Shown: positions 26,558 through 36,157 of the stretch, in pieces
Numbering within the stretch: the stretch's first letter is position 1
Layout of the letters: each line of letters opens with the position of its first letter
DNA from: Rhodobacter sp. 24-YEA-8
GTDB taxonomy: Bacteria > Pseudomonadota > Alphaproteobacteria > Rhodobacterales > Rhodobacteraceae
NCBI RefSeq assembly: GCF_900105075.1
Contig: NZ_FNSK01000002.1
Location: forward strand, 1-64,000
Length of the DNA stretch: 64,000 nucleotides
Direction of reading: 5' to 3'
Notes under the pieces: generated by a model
What the model saw: only the letters and a program-made list of their open reading frames with translations
What the model was told of the DNA's origin: nothing
Database searches by the model: none
Position numbers and translations under genes: made by a program

Positions 26558-26589
26558 TGACGGGGGCATGCTCTGCCATGCCCCCGTCA
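26558..26589 (-). terminator. Strong stem-loop between RND pump and outer-membrane channel genes
   Basis: Perfect 13-bp inverted repeat TGACGGGGGCATG (26558-26570) / CATGCCCCCGTCA (26577-26589), loop of six, three bases after the pump stop codon. On the minus strand it is followed by CTTTCTTT, so it resembles a partial intrinsic terminator inside the operon. Confidence 0.75.
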
Positions 26590-26592
26590 GGG

Positions 26593-29500
26593 TTATTCCG
26601 CCGGATGGACAGATCCTTGGGCGTCACTGGCGGAACCCGTTTTTTTGAGACGCTTATGCGTCCCGAAGAGTTTCATCACGAAGACGAAGAAGACCGGCGC
26701 GAAGAGTACACCGAGGACTGTGGCCGCGATCATACCACCGACCACATTGATCCCGATGGCATTCTGGCTGGCTGCCGAAGGGCCGGTCGCCACCGCCATA
26801 GGCACCACGCCCATGGTGAAGGCAAGCGAGGTCATCAGGATCGGGCGGAAGCGCAGACGGCAGGCCTCGACCGTGGCCGCCATCAGCTCCTGACCTTCGG
26901 CGATCAGGTCTTTGGCGACCTCGACGATCAGAATGGCGTTCTTGGCCGAGAGACCGACAATTGTGATCAGGCCCACGGTGAAGAAGACGTCATTCGACAG
27001 CCCCGCCCACATTACCGCCGCGACCGAACCGATAGCGCCCATCGGCACGATCAGCATGACCGAGAGCGGGATCGACCAGCTGCCGTAAAGACCGGCAAGG
27101 CAGAGGAAGACGAAGAGGATCGACAGACCGATCAGCATGGGCGCCTGGCTGCCGCTTTCGATCTCCTGCTTCGACTGACCGGTCCATTCATAGGCGAAAC
27201 CGGTGGGAAGCTCGCCGGCAAGACGCTCCATCTCGGCGATGGCCTCGCCTGACGAATAGCCCGGTGCCGCCTCGCCATTGATCCTCAGCGCGGGGTAGCC
27301 ATTATAGCCGACGATCTGCGTCGGGCCGTAGCCCCATTCGGCGGTGGCAAAGGACGACAGCGGCACCATGCCACCCTGCACATTGCGGACGTTGATCTTC
27401 ATCACGTCTTCGATGTTCATCCGGCTCGACGCTTCGGCCTGGACCATGACGCGCTGCATTTTTCCGTCATTCGGGAAGTCGTTCACATAGCCTGACCCAA
27501 GCGCGACCGAGATGGTGCGGTTGATCTCGCCAAAGGTCACGCCGAAAGCATTGGCCTTTTCGCGGTCGACACGCAGGCTCAGCTGCGGGCCGGCGGGCAG
27601 ACCCTCGACATACATCTGGCCAAGGATCGGGCTGTCGGCTGCGCCGGCAAGGATCTGGTTCGCCGCAGCCTGCAATGCCGCATTGCCCATATTGGCACGG
27701 TCCTGCAGACGGAAGGCAAAGCCCGAGCTTGTCCCCAGGCCCTGGATCGGGGGCGGCGACAGCGCGAAGGCGATGGAATCGCGGATCGAGAACAGCATTC
27801 CCGAAAGCTGACCCGCAAGGCCCGGCGCCGAGAGTTCCGGCGTGGTGCGTTGTGCCCAGTCTTTCAGCGTCACGAAGGCGAGGCCCGAATTCGGCCCCTG
27901 ACCGAAGAAGGAATAACCCTGGATCACCACGATGGAATCGACGCCGTCCATGCCAAGGGCAAAGCCTTCGGCCTGTTTGGTGACTTCGCGCAGACGGTAG
28001 GTGGTGGCGCCGGGCGGGGCCTGGAGGTTGGCGATCAGGAAGCCCTGATCCTCATCGGGCAGGAAGGCCGACGGGATTTTGACATAGAACCAGCCAAGGC
28101 CAGCCACCAGGGCGACATAGATGATCATCATCCGCCCCGCGCGCCGCGTCAGCCCGCCAACCGCGCCGGTATAGCCCTTGGTGGCGCGGTCGAAATTGCG
28201 GTTGAACCAGCCAAAGAGGCCGCGTTTCGCATGACCATGCCCTTTCGGGATCGGCTTGAGGAAGGTCGCACAAAGCGCCGGTGTCAGCGACAGGGCAAGG
28301 AAGGCCGAGAAGGCAATCGAGACCACCATGGTCAGCGAGAATTGCTGATAGATGATGCCGACCGAGCCAGGGAAGAAGGCCAGCGGAATGAACACCGCCA
28401 TCAGCGCCAGCGTGATCCCGACAATCGCGCCGGAAATCTGCCCCATCGCCTTTTTCGAGGCCTCTTTCGGCGAGAGCCCCTCTTCGGACATGATCCGCTC
28501 GACGTTTTCGACCACCACGATGGCGTCATCGACCAGAATGCCGATGGCAAGGATCATCGCGAACATGGTCAGCACGTTGATCGAGAACCCCGCCGCGAGC
28601 ATGACCGCCAGCGTCCCCGCAAGCGCGATCGGAACGACGAGGGTCGGGATCACAGTATAGCGGAAATTCTGCAGGAAGACGAACATCACCACGAAGACAA
28701 GGCCCACGGCTTCCAGCAGCGTCATCACCACTTTGTGGATCGAAGCCGAGACGAAGGGTGTCGTGTCATAGGGGATTTCATAGCCGATCCCCTCGGGGAA
28801 CATCGGCTCGAGGCGTTCCATCACACCGCGCACGCCCGAGGAGGTGTCCAGCGCGTTACCGGTCGGCGACAGCTGGATGCCGATGGCGGCGGTTTCCTGA
28901 CCGTTGAGGAAGGTCTTGAACGCATACATCTCGGCATCGATCTCGATGCGCGCAACGTCTTTCAACTGTACCAGACCGCCACCCTCGGCCGAGCGCAGCA
29001 CGATATTGCCGAATTGCTCGGGGTTGGAAAGCTGGCCGGTGACCAGCAGCGTTGCCTGGACCTGGGTGCCCTCGGGCGCGGGTTCGGCGCCAATCGAGCC
29101 TGCCGCGACCTGGGCATTCTGCTCGGCAATCGCCGAGGTGATGTCGGTCACGGAAAGATCCAGACCGACCAGTTTCGCCGGGTCGATCCAGACGCGCAGC
29201 GCCCGTTCGGTCGCAAAGACCTGGGCACGGCCCACGCCGGGCACGCGGCGCAATTCATTGACGATATTGCGCGAAATATAGTCACCAAGCGCCACGGCAT
29301 CGAGACCCGATTCCGGTGTCGCGGTCAGCGCCACCATCATCAGAAAGCCCGCGCCGGCCTCTTCGACCAGGACGCCCTGTTGCTGTACCTGTTGCGGCAG
29401 GGAGGATTCGACCCGGCGCAGACGGTTCTGCGTGTCGACCACGGCCTGGGCCACTTCGGTCCCGGCCTCGAAGGTGACGTCGATGGTCACCGCCCCGGTC

Positions 29501-29751
29501 GATTCCGACGTACTCTGGAAATAGAGCATCCCGGGAATACCGTTCAGCTCTTCCTCGATAGGCTGGGTGACCTGCCGATACAGATCTTCGGGCGAAGCGC
29601 CTGCGAAACGGGTCGAGATCGAGACCTGCGGCGGCGCAACATCAGGATATTGCGACACCGGCAGCAACGGCAGCGACAGCGCCCCTGCCAGTGTTATGAA
29701 GATCGCGATGACCCAGGCAAGGACCGGGTTGTCGATAAAAAACTTTGCCAT
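26593..29751 (-). CDS. RND multidrug efflux pump, HAE1 family (AcrB/MexB-like)
   Basis: 1052-residue proton-driven inner-membrane pump. Twelve transmembrane segments around two large periplasmic loops; N-terminus MAKFFIDNPVLAWVIAI is canonical. Proton-relay Asp-Asp in GILVDDAIVVVENVERIM (around 405-410) and Lys in SAKNAILIVEVAKDL (around 940) are both present, so the pump should be functional. Begins three bases after the adaptor gene stop. Forms a tripartite complex with the adaptor and channel encoded on each side. Confidence 0.96.
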   Translation of the reverse strand: MAKFFIDNPVLAWVIAIFITLAGALSLPLLPVSQYPDVAPPQVSISTRFAGASPEDLYRQVTQPIEEELNGIPGMLYFQSTSESTGAVTIDVTFEAGTEVAQAVVDTQNRLRRVESSLPQQVQQQGVLVEEAGAGFLMMVALTATPESGLDAVALGDYISRNIVNELRRVPGVGRAQVFATERALRVWIDPAKLVGLDLSVTDITSAIAEQNAQVAAGSIGAEPAPEGTQVQATLLVTGQLSNPEQFGNIVLRSAEGGGLVQLKDVARIEIDAEMYAFKTFLNGQETAAIGIQLSPTGNALDTSSGVRGVMERLEPMFPEGIGYEIPYDTTPFVSASIHKVVMTLLEAVGLVFVVMFVFLQNFRYTVIPTLVVPIALAGTLAVMLAAGFSINVLTMFAMILAIGILVDDAIVVVENVERIMSEEGLSPKEASKKAMGQISGAIVGITLALMAVFIPLAFFPGSVGIIYQQFSLTMVVSIAFSAFLALSLTPALCATFLKPIPKGHGHAKRGLFGWFNRNFDRATKGYTGAVGGLTRRAGRMMIIYVALVAGLGWFYVKIPSAFLPDEDQGFLIANLQAPPGATTYRLREVTKQAEGFALGMDGVDSIVVIQGYSFFGQGPNSGLAFVTLKDWAQRTTPELSAPGLAGQLSGMLFSIRDSIAFALSPPPIQGLGTSSGFAFRLQDRANMGNAALQAAANQILAGAADSPILGQMYVEGLPAGPQLSLRVDREKANAFGVTFGEINRTISVALGSGYVNDFPNDGKMQRVMVQAEASSRMNIEDVMKINVRNVQGGMVPLSSFATAEWGYGPTQIVGYNGYPALRINGEAAPGYSSGEAIAEMERLAGELPTGFAYEWTGQSKQEIESGSQAPMLIGLSILFVFLCLAGLYGSWSIPLSVMLIVPMGAIGSVAAVMWAGLSNDVFFTVGLITIVGLSAKNAILIVEVAKDLIAEGQELMAATVEACRLRFRPILMTSLAFTMGVVPMAVATGPSAASQNAIGINVVGGMIAATVLGVLFAPVFFVFVMKLFGTHKRLKKTGSASDAQGSVHPAE

Positions 29752-29754
29752 GGA

Positions 29755-30957
29755 TCAGGTCTCAGTTCGTGCCGGCTTCTGCCGGGGCAGCGAGCGCTTT
29801 TGCGCAGACATCGGGGGGGTATCACCGGTCGAGGGATCTGCCCAGCAGACCGGAGAAACCGGCGCGCCGGGGCCCATTTTCTGGAAGCCGTCAACGATCA
29901 GCATTTCGCCTGCCGCCAGGCCATCATGCACGGTGACACGGTTGCCGACCGACCGGCCAAGGCCGACCGTGCGCAGCTCGGCGGCGCCCTTGGTCACAAC
30001 ATAGACCATGGCCTTGCCCGACGCATCACGCTGCACCGCCTGGCCCGGAATGGCGAATGCCGCCGCTTCGGTGGCCTGTTCGACCGAGACACGAACATAC
30101 ATGCCCGGCAGAAGGATGCCGTCCGGATTGGGGAATTCAGCCCGCAGCGTCACCTGGCCCGAAGACCGCTCGACCGAGGCTTCGGCGAAGAGAAGCTTGC
30201 CGGGATGGGCATATTGTGAGCCGTCATCCAGCAAAAGAACCACCCGGGCGGCGCCCGGCTCGACCTGGGTCAGCTCGCCCGAATCCAGCGCCTGGCGCAG
30301 ACGCAGGAGTTCAGAGACCGGCTGCTGCATATCAGCATAGACCGGGTCGAGCTGCTGGATCGTGGTCAGCACCTCGCCCTGCGCCGAAACCAGCGCGCCT
30401 TCGGTCACCTGGGCGCGACCGATGCGGCCCGAAATCGGTGCCCTGACCTCGGTATAGCTCAGGTTGATCTCGGCGGCGCGCAGCTGGGCTTTGGCCTCTG
30501 CCAGCGCGGCGGCGGCCTGAAGGCGCGTTGCGGTCGCTGTCTCGAATTCGGCCTGGCTGGTGATATTGCGCTCATTGAGCGAGGCATAGCGACGCTCTGT
30601 CGCCTCGGCCTCGGCCAGCACGGCCTCGGCGCGGGCGACAGAGGCCTTTGCGGCTTCGACCGCGATTTCATAGCTGGCGCTGTCAAGGCGGAACAGTACA
30701 TCTCCCGCCGTCACGAGGCTGCCCTGTTCGAACACGCGGGTCTCGATGATGCCCCCCACACGCGGGCGCACATCGGCCACCTGCGTGGCCGAGACGCGGC
30801 CCGGAAGCTCGGACGTTACGGGGATGCTTTCGGGCTGGATCATCACCACACCGACCGAGGCGGGCGGCATGCCGCCCTCCTGCGCCAGGAGGGACGTGGT
30901 CGACAACAGGGAAATGCCGGCGCCAATGGCCAGGGCACGGAAAATCGAAACGGGCAT
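29755..30957 (-). CDS. RND efflux periplasmic adaptor (membrane fusion protein)
   Basis: 400 residues with N-terminal signal or anchor (IFRALAIGAGISLLSTTSLLA). Barrel-sandwich and lipoyl-like halves (VADVRPRVGGIIETRVFEQG; VRAPISGRIGRAQVTEGALV) flank an Ala/Glu-rich hairpin, as in AcrA/MexA. ATG at 30957 is preceded by AGGA; the upstream frame to 31233 enters the promoter and TetR gene. First gene of the operon, divergent from the TetR regulator. Confidence 0.94.
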   Translation of the reverse strand: MPVSIFRALAIGAGISLLSTTSLLAQEGGMPPASVGVVMIQPESIPVTSELPGRVSATQVADVRPRVGGIIETRVFEQGSLVTAGDVLFRLDSASYEIAVEAAKASVARAEAVLAEAEATERRYASLNERNITSQAEFETATATRLQAAAALAEAKAQLRAAEINLSYTEVRAPISGRIGRAQVTEGALVSAQGEVLTTIQQLDPVYADMQQPVSELLRLRQALDSGELTQVEPGAARVVLLLDDGSQYAHPGKLLFAEASVERSSGQVTLRAEFPNPDGILLPGMYVRVSVEQATEAAAFAIPGQAVQRDASGKAMVYVVTKGAAELRTVGLGRSVGNRVTVHDGLAAGEMLIVDGFQKMGPGAPVSPVCWADPSTGDTPPMSAQKRSLPRQKPARTET

Positions 30958-31005
30958 AGGGTGTCCTGAAAAGCAGGGAGGAGGAGTCAGGTTTGTTCTG
31001 GGCAT

Positions 31006-31034
31006 ATGTCCAACTTGAACACATGTCCAGCTTG
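31006..31034. promoter_or_regulatory. Direct repeats in the RND/TetR divergent region, candidate operator
   Basis: ATGTCCAACTTG (31006-31017) and ATGTCCAGCTTG (31023-31034) match at 11 of 12 positions with 17-base spacing, in the 132-base gap between the adaptor and the TetR regulator. TTGAAC (31015-31020) overlaps and could serve as a -35 for the regulator gene. Confidence 0.4.
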
Positions 31035-31089
31035 TTTTTGTGTCATGACCTGCTAAAAAGAACGAAATGCTGAAATCGGAGGCAATGAT

Positions 31090-31689
31090 TTGGCCTATAT
31101 GTCGCGCGAAGCACGGCGTGAGCAGATCATGAATGCTGTGGTCGAACTGGTTGCGCAGGAAGGGCTTGCGGCGGCCACGGTGCGGCGTATCGCCTGCCAG
31201 CTGCAATGTTCGCCCGGTCAGATTCACCATCATTTCGATTCGGCCGAAGCCCTGCGCGCCGAGGCCGTGCGCGAGGTCTGGCGCCGGCTGGAGCCGCTGT
31301 TGGTTGCCGCATTGCGCAAGTTATCACCGCGGGAAAGGCTGATCACAGTGCTTTCGGGCTGCAAGACGCAGATCCTGGGCGAGGATGATCCGCTGCTGCG
31401 GGTCGCCGAACGGCTCTGGAGCGAGGCTTGGGAGACGCGCCGCGATTCCGCAGTTCGGGCGGCGATTGTCGATGGCGTCTGCAAAATGCGCGATGAAGTC
31501 TGCGCCAGCCTGGCAGAAGGGGTGGCGGCAGAAGATTTCCCCGAAGATCTCGACGTGAACCGGATGTCGCTTTTGCTGATCGCCGCCTCACAGGGCTTTG
31601 ACTTCCTGGAAGAGGTCGGGATCGAGCAAGAGCTTGGTATCGATAAGCGCGCCTATATGATTGAGGTGATGCGCCGCGAGGGTCTCTGA
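31090..31689 (+). CDS. TetR-family transcriptional regulator
   Basis: 199 residues; N-terminal helix-turn-helix around residues 25-50 (AAATVRRIACQLQCSPGQIHHHF), remainder a helical ligand-binding domain. TTG at 31090 is preferred over ATG at 31099 because GGAGG lies seven bases before it. Divergent from the RND operon, hence the likely local repressor that releases in the presence of pump substrates. Its stop directly abuts the convergent ugpC stop with no gap. Confidence 0.88.
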   Translation: MAYMSREARREQIMNAVVELVAQEGLAAATVRRIACQLQCSPGQIHHHFDSAEALRAEAVREVWRRLEPLLVAALRKLSPRERLITVLSGCKTQILGEDDPLLRVAERLWSEAWETRRDSAVRAAIVDGVCKMRDEVCASLAEGVAAEDFPEDLDVNRMSLLLIAASQGFDFLEEVGIEQELGIDKRAYMIEVMRREGL

Positions 31690-32790
31690 TCAGACCGGCT
31701 TTGTTAACGCCGTCTGGGATACCGCAAGCCCGGTGCGGGCGGCTGTGGCGATGCGTTTTCCTGTGCTGGTCTCGAAAAGATGCAGCTTTGCTGCTGCCAC
31801 CGAAAGCCGCATCTCGCTGCCGATCTGCGCGGTGGGATCCAGCGTCAGAACCAGCGGCTGGCCGTCGATATGGCCATGCACCAGCCGCTGCGCGCCCAAC
31901 TCTTCGACGAAATCAGTGCGAAAGGGCAGGCCGATGGCCGATGGAACCAGATCCTCGGCGCGGATCCCCAGCGTCACGGCACCTTTTGCGCCCGGCAGAT
32001 GCCCCAGCCCGATCTCTGACGTGCCAAGGCGAAGCCGTGCGCCGTCCAGTTCTGCATCGAGCAGATTCATCGCCGGTGCGCCGATGAACGAGGCCACAAA
32101 GGTCGAGGCCGGACGCAGATAGATATCCAGTGGCGCGCCGACCTGTTCGATCCGCCCCGCATTCAGCACGACAAGGCGGTCGGCCAGTGTCATTGCCTCC
32201 AGCTGGTCATGGGTGACGTAAAGCGAGGTGGTGCCAAGCCGCTTTTGCAGCCGCCGGATCTCGCCGCGCATTGTCACCCGGAGCTTCGCATCGAGGTTCG
32301 AAAGCGGCTCGTCAAAAAGGAAGGCCGAGGGCTGGCGCACCACGGCGCGGCCCATCGCCACCCGCTGGCGCTGCCCGCCCGAAAGCGCGCGGGGCTTGCG
32401 GTCGAGATAGGGGCCAAGCTCAAGCATCCGCGCGGCCTCTGCCACCCGGGCCTCAATCTCGGACTTTGGCGTGCGGCGGTTCTTCAACCCGTAAGCCATA
32501 TTCTCGCGCACCGTCATATGCGGGTAGAGGGCATAATTCTGGAACACCATTGCGATATCGCGGTCGGCAGGGTCGACGCGGTTCACCACGCGGTCCCCGA
32601 TCTTAACCTCGCCGCCCGAGATGTCTTCCAGCCCCGCCACCATGCGCAGCAAAGTGGATTTGCCGCAGCCCGAAGGCCCGACCAGCACGATGAACTCGCC
32701 ATCCCGGATGTCGAGACTGATCCCCGTGACCGAGGGTGCGGCGGCCCCCGGATAGGTTTTCGACAGATCGGAGATTGTGATCGAGGCCAT
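31690..32790 (-). CDS. ugpC: sn-Glycerol-3-phosphate-type ABC transporter ATPase
   Basis: 366-residue CUT1-family ATPase (E. coli UgpC 356). Walker [14 protein letters not shown], signature [14 protein letters not shown], Walker [14 protein letters not shown]-terminal TOBE region from about residue 240. The start overlaps the ugpE stop by one base (TAATG). Last gene of the ugpB-A-E-C operon. Confidence 0.93.
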   Translation of the reverse strand: MASITISDLSKTYPGAAAPSVTGISLDIRDGEFIVLVGPSGCGKSTLLRMVAGLEDISGGEVKIGDRVVNRVDPADRDIAMVFQNYALYPHMTVRENMAYGLKNRRTPKSEIEARVAEAARMLELGPYLDRKPRALSGGQRQRVAMGRAVVRQPSAFLFDEPLSNLDAKLRVTMRGEIRRLQKRLGTTSLYVTHDQLEAMTLADRLVVLNAGRIEQVGAPLDIYLRPASTFVASFIGAPAMNLLDAELDGARLRLGTSEIGLGHLPGAKGAVTLGIRAEDLVPSAIGLPFRTDFVEELGAQRLVHGHIDGQPLVLTLDPTAQIGSEMRLSVAAAKLHLFETSTGKRIATAARTGLAVSQTALTKPV

Positions 32791-33635
32791 TATTTATCGC
32801 TTTCCGTCAGGCCCTTGATGAACCAGCGCTGGAACACCACCACCACGATCACGGGCGGCAGCAGGGCCAGAACGGCAAGGGCGAAGGCTTCGTTGTAATC
32901 GGGGATCTGGGAGCCGATCCACACCTGCAGGATCTGCTTGATGCCGCGCATCAGGGTGAAGAACCGTTCTTCCGTCGTCATCAGCATCGGCCAGAGATAC
33001 TGGTTCCAGCCATAGACGAACATGATGATGAAGATCGCCGCCATCATGGTTTTTGACAGCGGGATCAGCACGTCGATCAGGAATTTCCACGGGCCTGCGC
33101 CGTCGATGCGCGCGGCCTCCAAAAGCTCATCCGGGACGGATTTGAAGAACTGGCGGAAATAGAACGTGCCTGTGGCCGAGGCCAGCAGCGGCACGATCAG
33201 GCCGGTATAGCTGTTCAGAAGGCCAAGGTTTGACATGACCTGATAAGAGGGCATGATCCTGACTTCCAGCGGCAGGAGCAGCGTCGTGAAGATGATCCAG
33301 AACAGGAAAGTCGCAAATCGAAAGCGGAAATAGACCAGTGCATAGGCCGCCGCCATCGACAGCACGATCTTGCCCACCGCAAAGCCGATCCCGAGGATCA
33401 GCGAATTCGTCAGCATGGTCAGGCCGGTGACCTGGCCGGTAAAGCCACCCTGACGGGTCAGCACGGTCTGGTAGGTTTCCAGCCCCTGATCACCCGGCGT
33501 CAGGTAAAGCCCGTTCATATGGATATCGACCGCCGAATGGGTCGAGGTCATCACCGCGACCAGCACCGGCACACACATGAAAAGCGTGCCGAGGATCAGG
33601 ATGAGATGATCGAAAGGTCGGATCCGGTTCATCAT
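32790..33635 (-). CDS. ugpE: sn-Glycerol-3-phosphate-type ABC transporter permease UgpE
   Basis: 281 residues, the exact length of E. coli UgpE. Six membrane segments; EAA loop [20 protein letters not shown]. The N-terminus [20 protein letters not shown] is typical of UgpE. ATG ATG at 33635/33632 leaves a small start ambiguity. One base after ugpA. Confidence 0.93.
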   Translation of the reverse strand: MMNRIRPFDHLILILGTLFMCVPVLVAVMTSTHSAVDIHMNGLYLTPGDQGLETYQTVLTRQGGFTGQVTGLTMLTNSLILGIGFAVGKIVLSMAAAYALVYFRFRFATFLFWIIFTTLLLPLEVRIMPSYQVMSNLGLLNSYTGLIVPLLASATGTFYFRQFFKSVPDELLEAARIDGAGPWKFLIDVLIPLSKTMMAAIFIIMFVYGWNQYLWPMLMTTEERFFTLMRGIKQILQVWIGSQIPDYNEAFALAVLALLPPVIVVVVFQRWFIKGLTESDK

Positions 33636-33636
33636 C

Positions 33637-34599
33637 TCACCCGTAATGCACGCGGCGTTCCAGCCAGCGGAACTGGATCAGCGTCAGGACCAGTACGATC
33701 ACCATCAGGATCACCGATTGCGCCGCCGATCCGCCGATATCATTGCCGCGGAAGCCGTCATTGTAGACTTTGTAGACCAGCGTCAGCGGGTTGTTCGCGG
33801 GCTTGTCCTTCACCATGACATCGATCACCGCGAAGGTATCAAAGAGCGCATAGGTGATGTTGATGATCAAAAGGAAAAACGCCGTCGGGGCCAGCAGCGG
33901 CAGGATCGCGGTGCGGAACCGGGTAAAGCCATTGCGGCAATCGATCACCGAGGCTTCGCGCACGCTGGCCGGGATGCTCTGCAGCCCCGAGAGGAAGAAG
34001 ATGAAATTGTAAGGCACCTGTTTCCAGACGGAAACAAGGATCATCGCGAAGGCGGTATCCCAGTAATTGATGCCCACTTTCATGTCATAGCCGAACCAGG
34101 CGGCAAGCTGTACGAAGGGGCCGATATGCTGGTCGAACAGCATCATGCCCATCAGCCCCGCAACCGGCGGCGCGATGGCATAGACCGCAATCAGCGCGGT
34201 GCGGTAGCTGGTGCGGCCGCGGATCACCTTATCGGCCTTGACCGCGAAGAGAAGCCCGAGGCCCAGCGAGAATACCGTCACCAATACGGTGAAGAGGGCG
34301 GTGAAACCGGCGATCCGCTGATATTCACGCGAGCCGAGCGCGTCCCTGTAATTGTCGATGCCGACAAAGGTCGAACCGAACCCGAAAGGGTCTTCGATAT
34401 AGAAGGACGAGGTGATCGCCTGGACCGAGGGCCAGTAGAAAAACACGAAAATCACCGCGAGCTGCGGCGCGAGGAACAGCCAGGGCAAAAGCGGCTGATC
34501 AAACTGCACCCGTTTCGCGGGTTCGGGCGCGGCACCGGGGCGGCTCAGCCAGCGCCGGATCGCTCCGGCAGGCTTTGCGGGATGGAGAACGTCACTCAT
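33637..34599 (-). CDS. ugpA: sn-Glycerol-3-phosphate-type ABC transporter permease UgpA
   Basis: 320 residues with an extended cytoplasmic N-terminus (about 35 residues) before six membrane segments. PLLPWLFLAPQLAVIFVFFY and EASVIDCRNGFTRFRTAILP (EAA loop) are family-typical. Follows ugpB after a 71-base gap containing a stem-loop. Confidence 0.93.
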   Translation of the reverse strand: MSDVLHPAKPAGAIRRWLSRPGAAPEPAKRVQFDQPLLPWLFLAPQLAVIFVFFYWPSVQAITSSFYIEDPFGFGSTFVGIDNYRDALGSREYQRIAGFTALFTVLVTVFSLGLGLLFAVKADKVIRGRTSYRTALIAVYAIAPPVAGLMGMMLFDQHIGPFVQLAAWFGYDMKVGINYWDTAFAMILVSVWKQVPYNFIFFLSGLQSIPASVREASVIDCRNGFTRFRTAILPLLAPTAFFLLIINITYALFDTFAVIDVMVKDKPANNPLTLVYKVYNDGFRGNDIGGSAAQSVILMVIVLVLTLIQFRWLERRVHYG

Positions 34600-34627
34600 C
34601 AGGATCCGACCTGCGCGAACACGAAAA

Positions 34628-34652
34628 CCGGGCCCGCATCACGCAGGCCCGG
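34628..34652. promoter_or_regulatory. Stem-loop between ugpB and ugpA
   Basis: CCGGGCC (34628-34634) and GGCCCGG (34646-34652) pair perfectly across an 11-base loop, immediately after the binding-protein stop. It occupies the same position as the stem-loops in the liv-type and pentitol-type operons of this window. Confidence 0.65.
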
Positions 34653-34670
34653 CCAGAGGGAACGGGTGTT

Positions 34671-35966
34671 TCAGCCCGAGGTCTTCGCGAAGCGGGCGAG
34701 AAGCTCATTGCCCTCGGTCTCGATGGCTTTGAACGCGTCTTCGACGGTTGTGTCGCCCGAGAAGATCTTGTTGAACTCGCGCTCTTCGATCACGCGGATC
34801 TGCGGGTAAAAGCCAAGCCGGTAGCCTTTCGACCATTCGCCCTGCGGCTCAAGAAGTTGCAGGATGCCGACCTCGGCAACCGGGTTCGCCTCATACCAGC
34901 CATCAGCTTTCGATTTCTCATAGGCTGCTTTGGTGATCGGCACATAGCCGGTGGCCTGATGGTAGAAGGCCTGCACATCGGTCGAGGTCAGGAAGTTGAA
35001 GAAATCAGCCGAGCATTTGTTCTGATCGTCAGGCTTGCCGGCCATCGCAAAGAGGGCAGCACCACCGATGAAGGTCGATTTGTTGCCGTCAGCGATGGTT
35101 TCATCATAGGGCATGAACGTGGCCGAGAAGGGCATGGTCGCGGTTTTCGACAACCCGCCGAACGACCCCGAAGACCCGATCCACATCGCAACCTTGCCTT
35201 CTTCGAACGGCTTCTGGTTGTCGGCCCAGCCGGCGCCGTAGAAGCCGAAGAGGCCGTCTTTGTGCCAGGCGGCAAGGCGGGTCCAGAAGGCGATCATCTC
35301 GGGCGCGGTGGCGCGCAGCTCGGTGCCGTCGAAGCCGTCATAGCCATTCTGGTTCGTGGCCATCTGGACGTTGTTGCGCGAGTAGAAATTCTCAAACAGC
35401 TGCCAGGTCAGCTGGCTGGCGGTCAGCGGGATATAGCCGGCCTCTTTCAGCTTCGGCGCGACCGCTTCGAATTCGGCCCAGGTCTTCGGAGCCTCGACAC
35501 CGGCTTTCGCGAAAGCCTCGGTGTTCAGATACATAATCGGCGCCGAAGAATTGAACGGCATCCCGATGAACTTGCCGGTCGCATCGGCGTAGAAATAGCG
35601 GATGCCGTCGATGAAGGCGTCGCGATCAAAGCTGTGGCCATTCTGGATCAGCAGGTCTTCGGCCGGGATGGTGGCGCCTTTGGCATTGATGATGGTGGCG
35701 GCACCGGCGTCAAACACCTGGAGAATGTTCGGCTGCTCTCCCGAGCGGAAAGCCGCAATCCCGGACGCGAGGGCTTCTTCATAAGTGCCTTTCGAGACCG
35801 GCGTGATTGCGCAGGCGGATTGCGCCTCGTTGAATTTCCCGGCGATCTGATTGATCACCTGCTCATTGGCGCCGCCCATACCGTGCCACCAAGTGATCTG
35901 GACCGGATTGGCGAAAGCTGCGGTGCTGGTTGCCAGCAGCGCCAGCGCGGGGAGGAGTTTTTTCAT
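34671..35966 (-). CDS. ugpB: sn-Glycerol-3-phosphate-type ABC transporter binding protein
   Basis: 431-residue periplasmic binding protein (E. coli UgpB 438) with signal peptide MKKLLPALALLATSTAAFA and mature start NPVQITWWHGMGG, a strong UgpB hallmark. MPFNSSAPIMYLNTEAF and FMPYDETI are also typical. ATG at 35966. First gene of the operon; ugp genes are often under phosphate control but I see no convincing Pho box upstream. Confidence 0.93.
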   Translation of the reverse strand: MKKLLPALALLATSTAAFANPVQITWWHGMGGANEQVINQIAGKFNEAQSACAITPVSKGTYEEALASGIAAFRSGEQPNILQVFDAGAATIINAKGATIPAEDLLIQNGHSFDRDAFIDGIRYFYADATGKFIGMPFNSSAPIMYLNTEAFAKAGVEAPKTWAEFEAVAPKLKEAGYIPLTASQLTWQLFENFYSRNNVQMATNQNGYDGFDGTELRATAPEMIAFWTRLAAWHKDGLFGFYGAGWADNQKPFEEGKVAMWIGSSGSFGGLSKTATMPFSATFMPYDETIADGNKSTFIGGAALFAMAGKPDDQNKCSADFFNFLTSTDVQAFYHQATGYVPITKAAYEKSKADGWYEANPVAEVGILQLLEPQGEWSKGYRLGFYPQIRVIEEREFNKIFSGDTTVEDAFKAIETEGNELLARFAKTSG

Positions 35967-36157
35967 GACCGGATGCCTCATCGGAAAGATGGGCGGAACC
36001 TGACCGGGTTTTGTAACAGGGGTGCAGCACCGGGACAGCAGTTTCACGACAATCGGCCCGGCGGTCCTTTCCGGCAAGCGGGCTTGTCTTCGCCCGCGCG
36101 GCGGGAGAGAAAGCACCCAGCGGTGCTGACGGAGCGCCGGATCCGGACCCTTTCGCC

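Noticed and set aside
27850..30219. 789-codon plus-strand open frame
   Set aside because: Antisense to the RND pump and adaptor; composition rich in His, Asp, Arg and Gln, no recognisable domain.
36001..36019. Possible Pho box upstream of ugpB
   Set aside because: Minus strand CTGTTAC-AAAA resembles half a Pho box but the second repeat (CCCGGTC) does not fit the consensus.
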